DNA from: Castellaniella sp040276065 | Lineage (GTDB): Bacteria > Pseudomonadota > Gammaproteobacteria > Burkholderiales > Burkholderiaceae_B | Length of the DNA stretch: 64,000 bases | Reading direction: 5' to 3' | NCBI RefSeq assembly: GCF_040276065.1 | Contig: NZ_JBELOI010000002.1 | Location: 375,173 to 439,172 of the forward strand | Shown here: positions 26,657-36,556 of the stretch, piece after piece | Position numbering within the stretch: position 1 is the first letter of the stretch | Layout: every line of letters starts with the position of its first letter | Translations under genes and position numbers: made by a program | Notes under the pieces: generated by a model | Seen by the model: the letters and a program-made list of their open reading frames with translations, nothing else | Database searches by the model: none | What the model was told of the DNA's origin: nothing

Positions 26657-27157
26657 ATGGCTAAGAAAAATCCGCAGCATCCGACCGCGGCCTGGGTGTT
26701 TTCGCGCCCCAGTCGCGTCATTGCCTTCGGCCTGGGCTCGGGCCTGCTGCACCCGGCGCCGGGGACCTGGGGCACGCTCGTGGGCTGGGCATTGTGGGCC
26801 GCGTTGCTGTCCCGCGTGCCGGATCCCTGGGTCGCCGTGATTCTCGTGGCGTCTTTTGTGCTGGGGTGCTGGGCCTGTCAGCGGTGCGGCCTCGCCCTCG
26901 GGGAGCCCGACCACGGTGGCATGGTGTGGGACGAGATCGTCGCCTTCTGGCTGGTGCTGTGGCTGACGCCCGGCGGCCTCTGGATGCAGGCGCTCAGCTT
27001 CGTTCTGTTTCGGATTTTCGACATCTTCAAGCCGCCGCCGATCCGGACTTTCGACCGGCGGCTCAAGAACGGCTTCGGCGTGATGCTGGATGATGTGCTG
27101 GCGGCGGTCTATACCCTGCTGGTGATGGCGGTGATCGTACGCATGGGAGGCGGATGA
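26657..27157 (+). CDS. pgpA: Phosphatidylglycerophosphatase A
   Basis: Inner-membrane phosphatase finishing phosphatidylglycerol synthesis. 166 residues; GLGSGLLHPAPGTWGT, HGGMVWDEIVAFW and the RIFDIFKPPPIRTFDRRLKNGFGVMLDD signature, which contains the catalytic acidic residues, are all present, with about four hydrophobic helices. The stop overlaps the start of the pncC gene (ATGATGG). Confidence 0.95.
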   Translation: MAKKNPQHPTAAWVFSRPSRVIAFGLGSGLLHPAPGTWGTLVGWALWAALLSRVPDPWVAVILVASFVLGCWACQRCGLALGEPDHGGMVWDEIVAFWLVLWLTPGGLWMQALSFVLFRIFDIFKPPPIRTFDRRLKNGFGVMLDDVLAAVYTLLVMAVIVRMGGG

Positions 27158-27663
27158 TGGTCAAGCGGGACCTCGAGATTCTCGCCGGCGAAGTCGGCGC
27201 CGCGTTGCGGGCCGCGGGTTGGGTCTGCGCCTGCGCGGAATCCTGCACCGGCGGCCTTTTGGCCGCGGCGCTCACCGCGCGGCCGGGCTCCAGCGCCTGG
27301 TTCGATCGCGGCTTCGTCACCTACAGCAATGCCGCCAAGGTCGAGCAGTTGCGTGTGGGCACCGATACGCTCGAGCGCTTCGGCGCGGTCAGTGAGGAAA
27401 CCGCCATGGAGATGGCGGCTGGGGTGTTGGCCTGCGCGCGTGCCGCGCACCTGGCGCTGTCCACCACCGGGATCGCCGGGCCGGACGGCGCCACGCCAGG
27501 CAAGCCTGTGGGGATGGTGTGCTTCGGCATCGCGCGTCGGGCGGGGCAGGGCATCGTGACGCGCGCCGCCACCCACGTGTTCGAGGGCGATCGCGAGGCC
27601 GTCCGCCGGGCTGCGGTGGGCTTCGCTCTGCGCGCCGTGCTCGAGGAAACGCGGCGGCGCTGA
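27154..27663 (+). CDS. pncC: Nicotinamide-nucleotide amidohydrolase (CinA C-terminal family)
   Basis: Deamidates NMN to nicotinate mononucleotide in pyridine nucleotide recycling. The signature CAESCTGGLLAAALT is at about 27-41, VTYSNAAK near 56 and TGIAGPDGATPGKPVG near 106. 169 residues is the stand-alone CinA domain length. Last gene of the thiL-pgpA-pncC run; convergent with pyrF, 13 bases apart. Confidence 0.93.
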   Translation: MMVKRDLEILAGEVGAALRAAGWVCACAESCTGGLLAAALTARPGSSAWFDRGFVTYSNAAKVEQLRVGTDTLERFGAVSEETAMEMAAGVLACARAAHLALSTTGIAGPDGATPGKPVGMVCFGIARRAGQGIVTRAATHVFEGDREAVRRAAVGFALRAVLEETRRR

Positions 27664-27676
27664 GCCTCGGCGCTGG

Positions 27677-28504
27677 TCAGTGGTCCTTCATCAAGGCCAG
27701 CCGGATGGCGCTGCGCGTGGCGCGGGCGGCCTTGGCCGCCGCCTCGGCCCAGTCCTCGCCATCGCTGGCATACAGGATCGCGCGTGACGAATTGACCATC
27801 ATGCCCAGGCCCGCCGGCGTGCGACCGGCCCGGACGGTGGTGCGGATGTCGCCGCCCTGGGCGCCGATGCCCGGGATCAGCAGCGGCATGTCCCCCACCC
27901 GCTGGCGCACCAGGCCGATTTCCTCCGGGTAGGTGGCCCCCACCACCAATGCGCACTGGCCCGTGGTGTTCCAGACCCGGGCCACCTGGTCGGCCAAGTG
28001 CAGGTACAGCGGCGTGCCGTTGGCCAGCCGCATGTCCTGCAGGTCGGCCCCGCCGACATTCGAGGTCCGGCATAGAATGATCACGCCGCGGTCGCCGTAG
28101 TCCAGGTAGGGTTGTATGGAATCCCGTCCCATGTACGGGTTGACCGTTACCGCGTCGGCGCCATAGCGCTCGTAGGCCTCGCGGGCGTACTGGGCCGCCG
28201 TGCTGCCGATGTCGCCGCGCTTGGCATCCAGCACGATCGGCAGCGCCGGATGATGCTCGCGGATGTAGCGGCAAATGGCCTGCAATTGATCCTCGGCCGC
28301 CAGCGCCGCGAAATAGGCGATTTGCGGCTTGAAGCCGCAGGCGTAGGGCGCGGTGGCGTCGACGATCGCTCGGCAGAACTCGAATACCCCGTCTGGTCGC
28401 TCGGCCAGTCCGGCCGGGAGCCGTTGGGAGTCGGGATCCAGACCCACCATCAGCAGAGAATCCTGGGTTTTCCAGGCGCGGTTCAATTTTTCGATGAAGT
28501 TCAT
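27677..28504 (-). CDS. pyrF: Orotidine 5'-phosphate decarboxylase (type 2)
   Basis: Final step of UMP synthesis. 275 residues, the type 2 length. The catalytic tetrad segment LDAKRGDIGSTA gives Asp93, Lys95 and Asp98; VGLDPDSQRLP and NPYMGRDSI are also conserved. ATG at 28504 starts MNFIEKLNRAW. Upstream bases 28505-28645 contain no gene. Confidence 0.95.
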   Translation of the reverse strand: MNFIEKLNRAWKTQDSLLMVGLDPDSQRLPAGLAERPDGVFEFCRAIVDATAPYACGFKPQIAYFAALAAEDQLQAICRYIREHHPALPIVLDAKRGDIGSTAAQYAREAYERYGADAVTVNPYMGRDSIQPYLDYGDRGVIILCRTSNVGGADLQDMRLANGTPLYLHLADQVARVWNTTGQCALVVGATYPEEIGLVRQRVGDMPLLIPGIGAQGGDIRTTVRAGRTPAGLGMMVNSSRAILYASDGEDWAEAAAKAARATRSAIRLALMKDH

Positions 28505-28645
28505 ATCGGGCAGTTGGCATCGAATGGTTGGCGGCGTGCGTGGCGAATGCCTCGGCCTGGCGGTGAGCGCGCGATGGCGGCTGCGGCGCACGGACATGCG
28601 CATTATGCAATGGAATACCGCCGCGCGGGCCGCCGCCCGCGGGCG

Positions 28646-29035
28646 CTAGTCCGGCAAGACGCGCGGCAGCAGTACGGCGGCCCAGGTGGCGGCGGCCAGC
28701 AGCAGCGTCAGCAGCACCGCGGCGCTGCCGATATCCTTGGCGCGGCCCAGCAGTGGATCGTGGCCCGTGCTGATCGCATCGGCCAGGGCCTCGACCGCGG
28801 AATTGAGCAGCTCGACCACCAGCACCAGGACCAGTACGCCCGCCAGCAGCAGGCGTTCGAGGGCGGATGTGCCCAGCCACAGACCCAGCGGAATCAGGAT
28901 CACCGCCAGCGCGACCTCTTGCCGGAAGGCCGCCTCGTGCCGCCATGCCGCGCCCAGGCCCTGCAGCGAATAGCCGAAGGCGCGCACGATGCGGACCAAG
29001 CCGCCGGTGCTCTTGTAGGGTGAGGATCGGTTCAT
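28646..29035 (-). CDS. dgkA: Diacylglycerol kinase
   Basis: Small inner-membrane kinase recycling diacylglycerol from membrane-derived oligosaccharide synthesis. 129 residues with three helices; EAAFRQEVALA and the signature ELLNSAVEALADAIS near the middle identify it. Start ATG at 29035; the frame extends further upstream but only this part is family-like. Confidence 0.93.
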   Translation of the reverse strand: MNRSSPYKSTGGLVRIVRAFGYSLQGLGAAWRHEAAFRQEVALAVILIPLGLWLGTSALERLLLAGVLVLVLVVELLNSAVEALADAISTGHDPLLGRAKDIGSAAVLLTLLLAAATWAAVLLPRVLPD

Positions 29036-29139
29036 GGCTGCGCCGGAGGGGGTGACGTCGGCATTGTAATGGAAGGGGGCGAATAGCCGCGCGCCCATGC
29101 CGGCCGATCGTCCATAGGCTCGGGCGCACCCTATCGCGC

Positions 29140-31245
29140 TCAGGCCAGCGTGGCCCGGGCCAGGCTCGCGGGCTCGCCGTGGATCATGACGAAGGCATCG
29201 GTGCCGGTCGGCAGGCTTGCGCTGCCGTCCCCCTCTTTGAACTCGAGCACATTCCACCCATCGTCGTATAGCCGCCAGGCGCGCGCGCCCGTCACCGCCA
29301 ATGTGTTCGCGCCGCTCAGTTTCACGCATTCGGAGTAGCCATCCGCGCCGATGGGGACGTCCAGTCCGCCTGGCCCCGCCTGTTGGGGGATGGAATCCAG
29401 CGGTCGATAAAAATATCCCCCGAGAGCCAGCCATTCCTCGGCCCCTTGCATCCGCACGACCAGCTCATACAAGTCGCGTCCAAAATTCACCGGAATCTTC
29501 AGGAACTGGTGAGTGCGTAGATTGGTGTCTGGCAGCAGCGGCTGGCGGCCGTCGATCTGCACATATCCGGGCAACTCGGCGATTTCGGTCAGCGTCACGC
29601 GGGGCGAGTCGACATTGAGCATCGTCGATGATTCATGTTCGTTGATCAGCACCCAGCTTTTTCCCAACCGGCCCTGCCAGCTCGCCGAGAGGGCGGGGGC
29701 GGCCGTAATCTGCTGGCCGTACGGCATGGAGTTCCGATAATGTCCGTCGATGTTCGTGAAACGCATGATCAGATAGCGGTAGGGGCCGCTGTCGACCAGG
29801 CGAAAGGACCGTGGCGAGCCCTCGGTGGAAAACCAGCCGTCGTCGCGCAGGCGCAGCCCGGCGGCTACGGTCGTCCACGCACCGGCTTCGTGGCGAAAGA
29901 GAGTCATGGATCGGTCGCCGTTCTTGTCCACCCGGCTGACGCCTTCGAAGCTGCCGTAATACCCAGTGATGGCATCGAGCACCGCATCGTCGGCGGTCAC
30001 GGCCGGTGGCGGCGCGGCCGGCAGGGGCGGCGGAAGTTGCGGCAACAGCCGCTTGTCGACCAGGGCGTGCAGCAGGATGCGTTCGGCCAGCCTGCCCGCA
30101 CCGTACGCGCTGGTCGTACCGGTGATCATCACGGCCAGCCCGGTGTCGGGCATCACAAAAAGATCGCTGCCGAAAAAGGTCGTGCCGCCGTTTTTCTCCC
30201 AGCAAGTAAAGCCGACTGCGCGCAGACCCGGATGATCGGTCTGATCCCAGCCCAGGCCCCATTTCCACTGCGGTGTCGGATTCAGCATGGTGCCGGTCGT
30301 CTGGTCGCGGCCCATTTCCGCAACCGCCTCGCGCGAGAGGATCCGCCGGCCATTGAACTCGCCCCCCTGTAGGAACATCATGGCCAGGTTCATCATTTCG
30401 GTCGGCGTGCTGCTCAGGCCGCCCGTGCCGTACGCGTTGACGAACTCCTGGCTTTGGTCCGCACCCTTGAATCGCGCGTGGGCGAAACTGCCGGCTGGAT
30501 AAGGAGCCAGCGGGTAGCGGCTGAGGCTCATGCCCAACGGCCCCAGAATTTCCTGGGTTACAAAGACCGCGTAGGACTTTCCGCTGACCTCTTCGACAAC
30601 GCGCTCGGCCATGGTGAATCCATCGTTGCAATACACCGCCAGCTCGCCCGGTGTGTGCTTCAGGTGTTCGCCCGCCAGCACGGTTTGCGTCTTGCGGGCG
30701 TAGCCCGGCAAAGGCTGGAATGAGAATATGTTGTTGTAATTTGCACCGGGGAATCCGGACGTATGGCTCAGCAGCATGCGAACCGTCACGTTTGCGAATT
30801 CCGGAGACAGCATCTGGAAATCATGGACGTAAGTGCTCGCCGGCGCGTCCAGGTCCACCAGGCGCCGGTCCACCAGGATCATCACTGCCAAGGCGGCGAA
30901 CACCTTGCTGACAGAGCCGATGTTGTACAGCGTATTGATGCCGGCGGGCTGTCCGTTGGCGTCGTCGATCGTGCCGAAGGCCTGTTGCCAGACGAGGCGC
31001 GAGCCGTCGGCGAGAGCCACCGACACCGACGAGGTGTCCGTGTCGGCCATTGCCTGGATGATTGCGGCCCGGCCGTCCCGGATGGTGGCCGAATAATCGA
31101 TTGGCCCGGAATCCGAGCCGGAATCTCCGCAGGCCGCGAGCGGCCCCAGCATCGAGCCCGCCAACGCGGCCTGCAGCACGCTGCGCCGTTGGGGCGAGGT
31201 CGGGGCGTCGAGGTCATGAGCATACGGGCTACCGTCGGTGGCCAT
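29140..31245 (-). CDS. Serine hydrolase of the class C beta-lactamase family, putative Tat lipoprotein
   Basis: 701 residues. N-terminus has PQRRSVLQ, a hydrophobic stretch and the lipobox LAAC (Cys39), suggesting a Tat-exported lipoprotein. The catalytic SVSK is at 101-104 and the second motif YCN at 195-197; LLSHTSG is a family hallmark. The final ~300 residues, after an Ala/Pro linker near 400, form an unassigned beta-rich region. Likely an esterase, peptidase or amidase rather than an antibiotic-resistance enzyme. Start at 31245 was chosen over the longer frame because the signal follows directly. Confidence 0.8.
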   Translation of the reverse strand: MATDGSPYAHDLDAPTSPQRRSVLQAALAGSMLGPLAACGDSGSDSGPIDYSATIRDGRAAIIQAMADTDTSSVSVALADGSRLVWQQAFGTIDDANGQPAGINTLYNIGSVSKVFAALAVMILVDRRLVDLDAPASTYVHDFQMLSPEFANVTVRMLLSHTSGFPGANYNNIFSFQPLPGYARKTQTVLAGEHLKHTPGELAVYCNDGFTMAERVVEEVSGKSYAVFVTQEILGPLGMSLSRYPLAPYPAGSFAHARFKGADQSQEFVNAYGTGGLSSTPTEMMNLAMMFLQGGEFNGRRILSREAVAEMGRDQTTGTMLNPTPQWKWGLGWDQTDHPGLRAVGFTCWEKNGGTTFFGSDLFVMPDTGLAVMITGTTSAYGAGRLAERILLHALVDKRLLPQLPPPLPAAPPPAVTADDAVLDAITGYYGSFEGVSRVDKNGDRSMTLFRHEAGAWTTVAAGLRLRDDGWFSTEGSPRSFRLVDSGPYRYLIMRFTNIDGHYRNSMPYGQQITAAPALSASWQGRLGKSWVLINEHESSTMLNVDSPRVTLTEIAELPGYVQIDGRQPLLPDTNLRTHQFLKIPVNFGRDLYELVVRMQGAEEWLALGGYFYRPLDSIPQQAGPGGLDVPIGADGYSECVKLSGANTLAVTGARAWRLYDDGWNVLEFKEGDGSASLPTGTDAFVMIHGEPASLARATLA

Positions 31246-31366
31246 GAAGTTTTCCCATTGAGGTTTGAAATAAAAATACAGAAATCGTAGCACTCGTAAC
31301 GCTTGAGCCACAATGGGCGGGCCATGGGCTCGCGCCGCTTAGGCAATGCATTCCGGCTGGCAACGA

Positions 31367-31404
31367 AAAACCCCCCGTTGCGGGTAATCGCAACGGGGGG
31401 TTTT
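31367..31404. terminator. Rho-independent terminator after groEL
   Basis: Perfect 16-bp stem: AAAACCCCCCGTTGCG (31367-31382), loop GGTAAT, CGCAACGGGGGGTTTT (31389-31404). Flanked by A and T runs on both sides, so it can work in both directions. It closes the groESL transcript 55 bases past the groEL stop. Confidence 0.93.
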
Positions 31405-31458
31405 CTTGGCATTGCCGGGATGGCCGATGTCCGAAGGCATCGGCCGCGGCGGGAGGGC

Positions 31459-33105
<1,647 letters not shown>

Positions 33106-33140
33106 GTTGAATTCCTTGAATGATGTACAGTGCGCGAGGC

Positions 33141-33428
33141 TTACTGGATGACGGCGAAGATCTCGTCCTCGCGGATGACGAGGACTTCCTCGCCATCGAC
33201 CTTGACGGACTGGCCGGCATACTTGCCGAACAGCACCTTGTCGCCGACCTTCAGGTCAACGGGCAGGACCTTGCCGTCCTCGGTGCGCTTGCCGGGGCCG
33301 ACGGCCAGGACTTCGCCCTGATCGGGCTTTTCAGCCGCGCTATCAGGGATGACGATACCCGAGGCGGTGGTGCGCTCGTTGTCCAGACGCTTGACGATCA
33401 CGCGATCGTGCAAAGGACGCAGTGCCAT
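33141..33428 (-). CDS. groES: Co-chaperonin GroES
   Basis: 10-kDa lid of GroEL. 95 residues from ATG 33428 (AGGAGTTCCTCC before it): RPLHDRVIVKRL, the mobile loop ERTTASGIVIPD and EVLVIREDEIFAVI. First gene of groESL. Confidence 0.98.
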   Translation of the reverse strand: MALRPLHDRVIVKRLDNERTTASGIVIPDSAAEKPDQGEVLAVGPGKRTEDGKVLPVDLKVGDKVLFGKYAGQSVKVDGEEVLVIREDEIFAVIQ

Positions 33429-33489
33429 GGAGGAACTCCTAGAAAGAATTAAGGAAACGCGGGAGATGCCGTGCGGTGCAAGGCGCTTG

Positions 33490-33516
33490 TTAGCACTCAT
33501 CTCCATCGAGTGCTAA
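33490..33516. promoter_or_regulatory. CIRCE operator (HrcA binding site)
   Basis: TTAGCACTC, nine bases, GAGTGCTAA: an exact match to the CIRCE consensus. It begins at the last base of the -10 box, so HrcA bound here would cover the transcription start of groESL. hrcA itself is not in the window. Confidence 0.97.
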
Positions 33517-33543
33517 TTATAAGGACGATCACGGGATATTCAA
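33516..33543 (-). promoter_or_regulatory. Sigma-70 promoter of groESL
   Basis: On the minus strand TTGAAT (33543-33538), 16 bases, TATAAT (33521-33516). The -10 is a perfect consensus. CTTGAA resembles a sigma-32 -35 box, but no CCCCAT-like -10 follows at the right distance, so regulation by HrcA/CIRCE is the better-supported reading. Confidence 0.8.
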
Positions 33544-33661
33544 GAGGGGGACAGGGGTTGTTACAAATGATCGCCGGCGGCGCTGACTGCCGTTCGCGAC
33601 AGCCGCGCTGGTGTTGATGGACCCAGCGATCCCAGCGCTGGCCCTTGTCTGGGCCGGGGTT

Positions 33662-34384
33662 TCACCGTGGACTCGCGGACGAGCGCAGGCAGGCATGGGC
33701 GCCGCCCGCGATCGCCTGCGCCAGCGCTCTGATGGTATCGGGCCTGGCGAGGCGTGCCGCCTCATCCGGATTGGCGATCACGCCCGCCTCGATCAGCACG
33801 GCCGGCATGGCCGCGGTCCGTAGCACCACCAGGTCGTCGTAGCGGTGGATGCCCCGGCGGTGATCGACAAAGGGGCGGTTCTCGCCGGCCACCGGCTCGG
33901 CGTGGTAGTTGGAGGGGCGTTCCCCGGCGGCCAGCAGCGCGTCGCCGATCGAGCGGGCGCAGCGCAGGCTGTCCGCGTACCGCGGGTTGCGCGGGGAGAC
34001 GAAGATCGAATAGCCGGCGAACTCGTGTTGCCGCCCCGCGTCGATATACCGCGCCTGTATCGAATCATGGTGGATGGATACGAAGAGGTCGGTGTCTGGC
34101 GCGTCCGCCGCTCGCCGCGCCAGGGGAATGCCGGCCGCGCCGCCCTCCATCCGCGTCACGCGTTCTCCCAGCGCCGCCAGCGCGCGGGCGAGCGCGGCGG
34201 TCAGCTCCCGGTTGTACAGGTATTCGGTCCGGCCGCTGGCCGCGCGCGCACCCGGCTGCGCCGGCGCGTGGCCCGCATCCACCAGAATGTGCGCGGCCCA
34301 CGCGGCCGGCGGGCCGCCGGCGATGAGCAGGGCTGCGAGCAGGCAGCGCGCGAGGCGCTCGCGGAAAGGGCGGGGCGGTGCCAT
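33662..34384 (-). CDS. N-acetylmuramoyl-L-alanine amidase (Amidase_3)
   Basis: Zinc amidase cleaving peptidoglycan stem peptides in the periplasm. 240 residues with a signal peptide (cut near AWA-A, residue 30). Zinc ligands and catalytic residues: His39 in VDAGH, Glu60, His105/106 in SIHHDS and the Glu of LIEAGVIAN near 206. Lacks an AMIN domain, so it is smaller than AmiC. Convergent or lone; the ABC binding-protein gene lies upstream on the same strand. Confidence 0.9.
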   Translation of the reverse strand: MAPPRPFRERLARCLLAALLIAGGPPAAWAAHILVDAGHAPAQPGARAASGRTEYLYNRELTAALARALAALGERVTRMEGGAAGIPLARRAADAPDTDLFVSIHHDSIQARYIDAGRQHEFAGYSIFVSPRNPRYADSLRCARSIGDALLAAGERPSNYHAEPVAGENRPFVDHRRGIHRYDDLVVLRTAAMPAVLIEAGVIANPDEAARLARPDTIRALAQAIAGGAHACLRSSASPR

Positions 34385-34419
34385 GGGGCCGATCCTGCGG
34401 GGGCGCGGCCTGGCGCGGC

Positions 34420-35574
34420 TTACTTGAACACCGCAGGCAGGGTTTCGATGACGACTTGCCGGCCGTCCTGGACCTCGACCACATAGCTTTCGCGCGCCAG
34501 GTCACCCTTGTCGTCGTAGTGCACGTCCATCAGGATGCCGGGATGATCCTTGGCCGAAAGGCTCAAGCCCTTCATCATCGCCGCCAGTGCCTCCGGGTCG
34601 ATCCGGCCCACGCGCTCGGTGGCCGCCTTCAGGATGTACATGCCGGTGTAGCCCTTCAGGCCGTCATGGCTGCTTTTGTAGCCGTAGGTTTTTTCGAAGC
34701 GTTGCGCAAAATCCCGCACCAGGGGATTGGGGGCATCGATGGTCAGTCCGACGTGGCCGCGCGCGCCCTCGGCGGCCCCGCCCGCCAGGTCGATCACGCT
34801 TTGCTGCATGATGGTGGTCTCGCCGATGATGGGCTTATCCCAGCCTTGCTTTTTCAGCTCGCCCAGCAGGCGCGCGGATTCCTCGACATTCAGGTAGGCG
34901 AACAGCAGATCGGCCTTGCTGCGCGTGAGCTGCAGGACGGGGCTGGAGAAATCGAGCTGGCCCTGGCTCGTCGGAACTTCCACCGCGATCGGCATGCCCA
35001 GTTTTTTGAGTGTCGGGGCGATGACATCCAGGCCGCCCTTGCCGAAATCGTTGTTGACATAGACGATCCCCACCGATTTACCCGGCGCGATGCTCGCCAT
35101 GTAGTGGGCGGCCTTGGGCATGGCCTTGGCCTGGGAAAACGAGGTGCGGAAAACGTAGGGATTGCCGCGCTCGGTGATGCTGGAGGCCTCGCCCCCGACG
35201 AAATTCGGAACGTGCGCCTCGCGCGCGACCTCCATGCTCACCAGCACCGAGCCGGAGAAGATCGGCCCCATGATCGCGTACGCGCCGTCGTCGACCGCCT
35301 TGGTGGCCATCGCCTTGGCGATCAAGGGGTTGGATTGCGAATCCAGGACCGGCGCCTCAATCTGGTCGCCCAGGATTCCGCCCGAGGCGTTGATCTCGTC
35401 GACCGCCAGCTTGACCCCGTCCTTGAAAGGCTCGCCGGAGGCGGCGCCCGGGCCCGTGAGCTCGACGATGGTATAGATTTTGACCGGCTCGGCCTGGGCG
35501 GGGGCGCCGCCCAGGAGTGCGGCCGTTGCGAGGAAGCCGGCGAGCCTGCGGCCGGCCTTGGCGGTGAATGTCAT
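34420..35574 (-). CDS. LivK-type (branched-chain amino acid family) ABC substrate-binding protein
   Basis: Periplasmic binding protein of 384 residues with a signal peptide cut near AQA-E (residue 28). IYTIVELTGPGAASGEPFKDGVKLAVDEIN is typical of Peripla_BP_6 (written here only as family landmark: TGPGAASGEPFKDGVKLA). No permease or ATPase gene is nearby, so it must use transporter parts encoded elsewhere. It follows the SMP-30 lactonase gene by 24 bases and probably shares its transcript and TetR control. The ligand could be a sugar acid, lactone or aromatic acid rather than an amino acid. Confidence 0.85.
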   Translation of the reverse strand: MTFTAKAGRRLAGFLATAALLGGAPAQAEPVKIYTIVELTGPGAASGEPFKDGVKLAVDEINASGGILGDQIEAPVLDSQSNPLIAKAMATKAVDDGAYAIMGPIFSGSVLVSMEVAREAHVPNFVGGEASSITERGNPYVFRTSFSQAKAMPKAAHYMASIAPGKSVGIVYVNNDFGKGGLDVIAPTLKKLGMPIAVEVPTSQGQLDFSSPVLQLTRSKADLLFAYLNVEESARLLGELKKQGWDKPIIGETTIMQQSVIDLAGGAAEGARGHVGLTIDAPNPLVRDFAQRFEKTYGYKSSHDGLKGYTGMYILKAATERVGRIDPEALAAMMKGLSLSAKDHPGILMDVHYDDKGDLARESYVVEVQDGRQVVIETLPAVFK

Positions 35575-35598
35575 GATGTGCTCTCCTTGTGTGATGTG

Positions 35599-36471
35599 TC
35601 AGGCGGCGTAGCGGGCCTCTGGCAAGCCCTGGATGTCCAAGTCGATGGCCAGCAGGCTGCCAGCCAAGGGTTCTTGCCGCAGCTGTGTCGGGCTCAATGG
35701 GTGGCGGGCGGACGTGATGTAGAGCGTGCGCAGGTCGTGGCCGCCGAAACAGATGCAGGTCGGATGGGTGACGGGCAGGTGGAGGGTGCGCTCCAGGCGG
35801 CCGTCCGGGTCGTATCGCAGGATGCGGCCGCCCGCGTACATGGCGACCCACAAGCACCCCTCGGCATCGATGCATGCGCCGTCCGGCCGCCCTTCGCGGC
35901 CGGAGTATTCGGCGACTGTCCGCCGCGTGCCGAGCGTGCCGGTTGGCGCGTCGAGCTCGAAAGCCCAGAGGACGTGGCTCCGGGTATCCGAACAGTACAG
36001 TGTGCGCTGGTCCTTGGAGACGGCGATCGAGTTGATCAGCCGGATGCCGGATGCCATGTGCGTGACCGTCCTGTCGGGATCGAGGCGGTACAGGGATCCG
36101 ACGGGCTGCGTGTACTCGAGATCCATGGTGCCGACCCAGAACCTGCCATGCGCGTCGCAGCGCCCATCGTTCAGCCGCGTCCCGCGGTTTTGCGCGGGTA
36201 CCCGGGCGATTTCCTCGAGGGCGGCGGTCTCGGGATCGTACAGGTGCAGGCCCAGATCCATCGCCAGCAAGACCTTGCCGGATTCGCACAGGGCCAGGGA
36301 GCCCAAGTGCTTGGCATCGAAAGGCGTGCGGGTGTGGTTCCCCGAGCGCGGGTCCAGCCGATGCAGCGCGGGCCTCAGGATGTCGAGCCACCACAGTGAC
36401 TGCGTCCGATCGCACCAGAGAGGCGTTTCGCCGAGCAGGTCATTGGCGTGGATCACAGGGTACAGGGGCAT
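35599..36471 (-). CDS. SMP-30/gluconolactonase family protein
   Basis: Six-bladed beta-propeller lactonase, 290 residues. The metal-site residues are visible in GETPLWCD (Glu15 region), RLNDGRCD, INSIAVS and YCSDTRSH, and in GRPDGACIDAEG. Start ATG at 36471 has GAGGAA upstream; the longer frame would run into the TetR operator. Hydrolyses a sugar or other lactone. Divergent from a TetR regulator with a shared 20-bp operator. Confidence 0.88.
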   Translation of the reverse strand: MPLYPVIHANDLLGETPLWCDRTQSLWWLDILRPALHRLDPRSGNHTRTPFDAKHLGSLALCESGKVLLAMDLGLHLYDPETAALEEIARVPAQNRGTRLNDGRCDAHGRFWVGTMDLEYTQPVGSLYRLDPDRTVTHMASGIRLINSIAVSKDQRTLYCSDTRSHVLWAFELDAPTGTLGTRRTVAEYSGREGRPDGACIDAEGCLWVAMYAGGRILRYDPDGRLERTLHLPVTHPTCICFGGHDLRTLYITSARHPLSPTQLRQEPLAGSLLAIDLDIQGLPEARYAA

Positions 36472-36523
36472 GGCGGCGTTTCCTCGGGCATGGAATGCGC
36501 TCGTTCGATTGTGAGACAATAAT

Positions 36524-36543
36524 AATGTACTCGCAAGTACATT
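36524..36543. promoter_or_regulatory. 20-bp inverted repeat, probable TetR operator
   Basis: AATGTACT - CGCA - AGTACATT: perfect 8-bp arms. It lies in the 85-base gap between the lactonase and TetR gene starts, 13 bases before the TetR start codon. Size and position are those of an autoregulatory TetR site controlling both directions. Confidence 0.75.
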
Positions 36544-36556
36544 TCAAGGCCGAAGC

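Noticed and set aside
29140..31245. A beta-lactamase resistance gene
   Set aside because: SxxK and YxN motifs are shared by many esterases and peptidases; the size, lipobox and extra domain do not fit AmpC.
33516..33560. A sigma-32 heat-shock promoter for groES
   Set aside because: CTTGAA is present but no CCCCAT-like -10 follows at 13-15 bases; the TATAAT at sigma-70 spacing and the CIRCE explain the site better.
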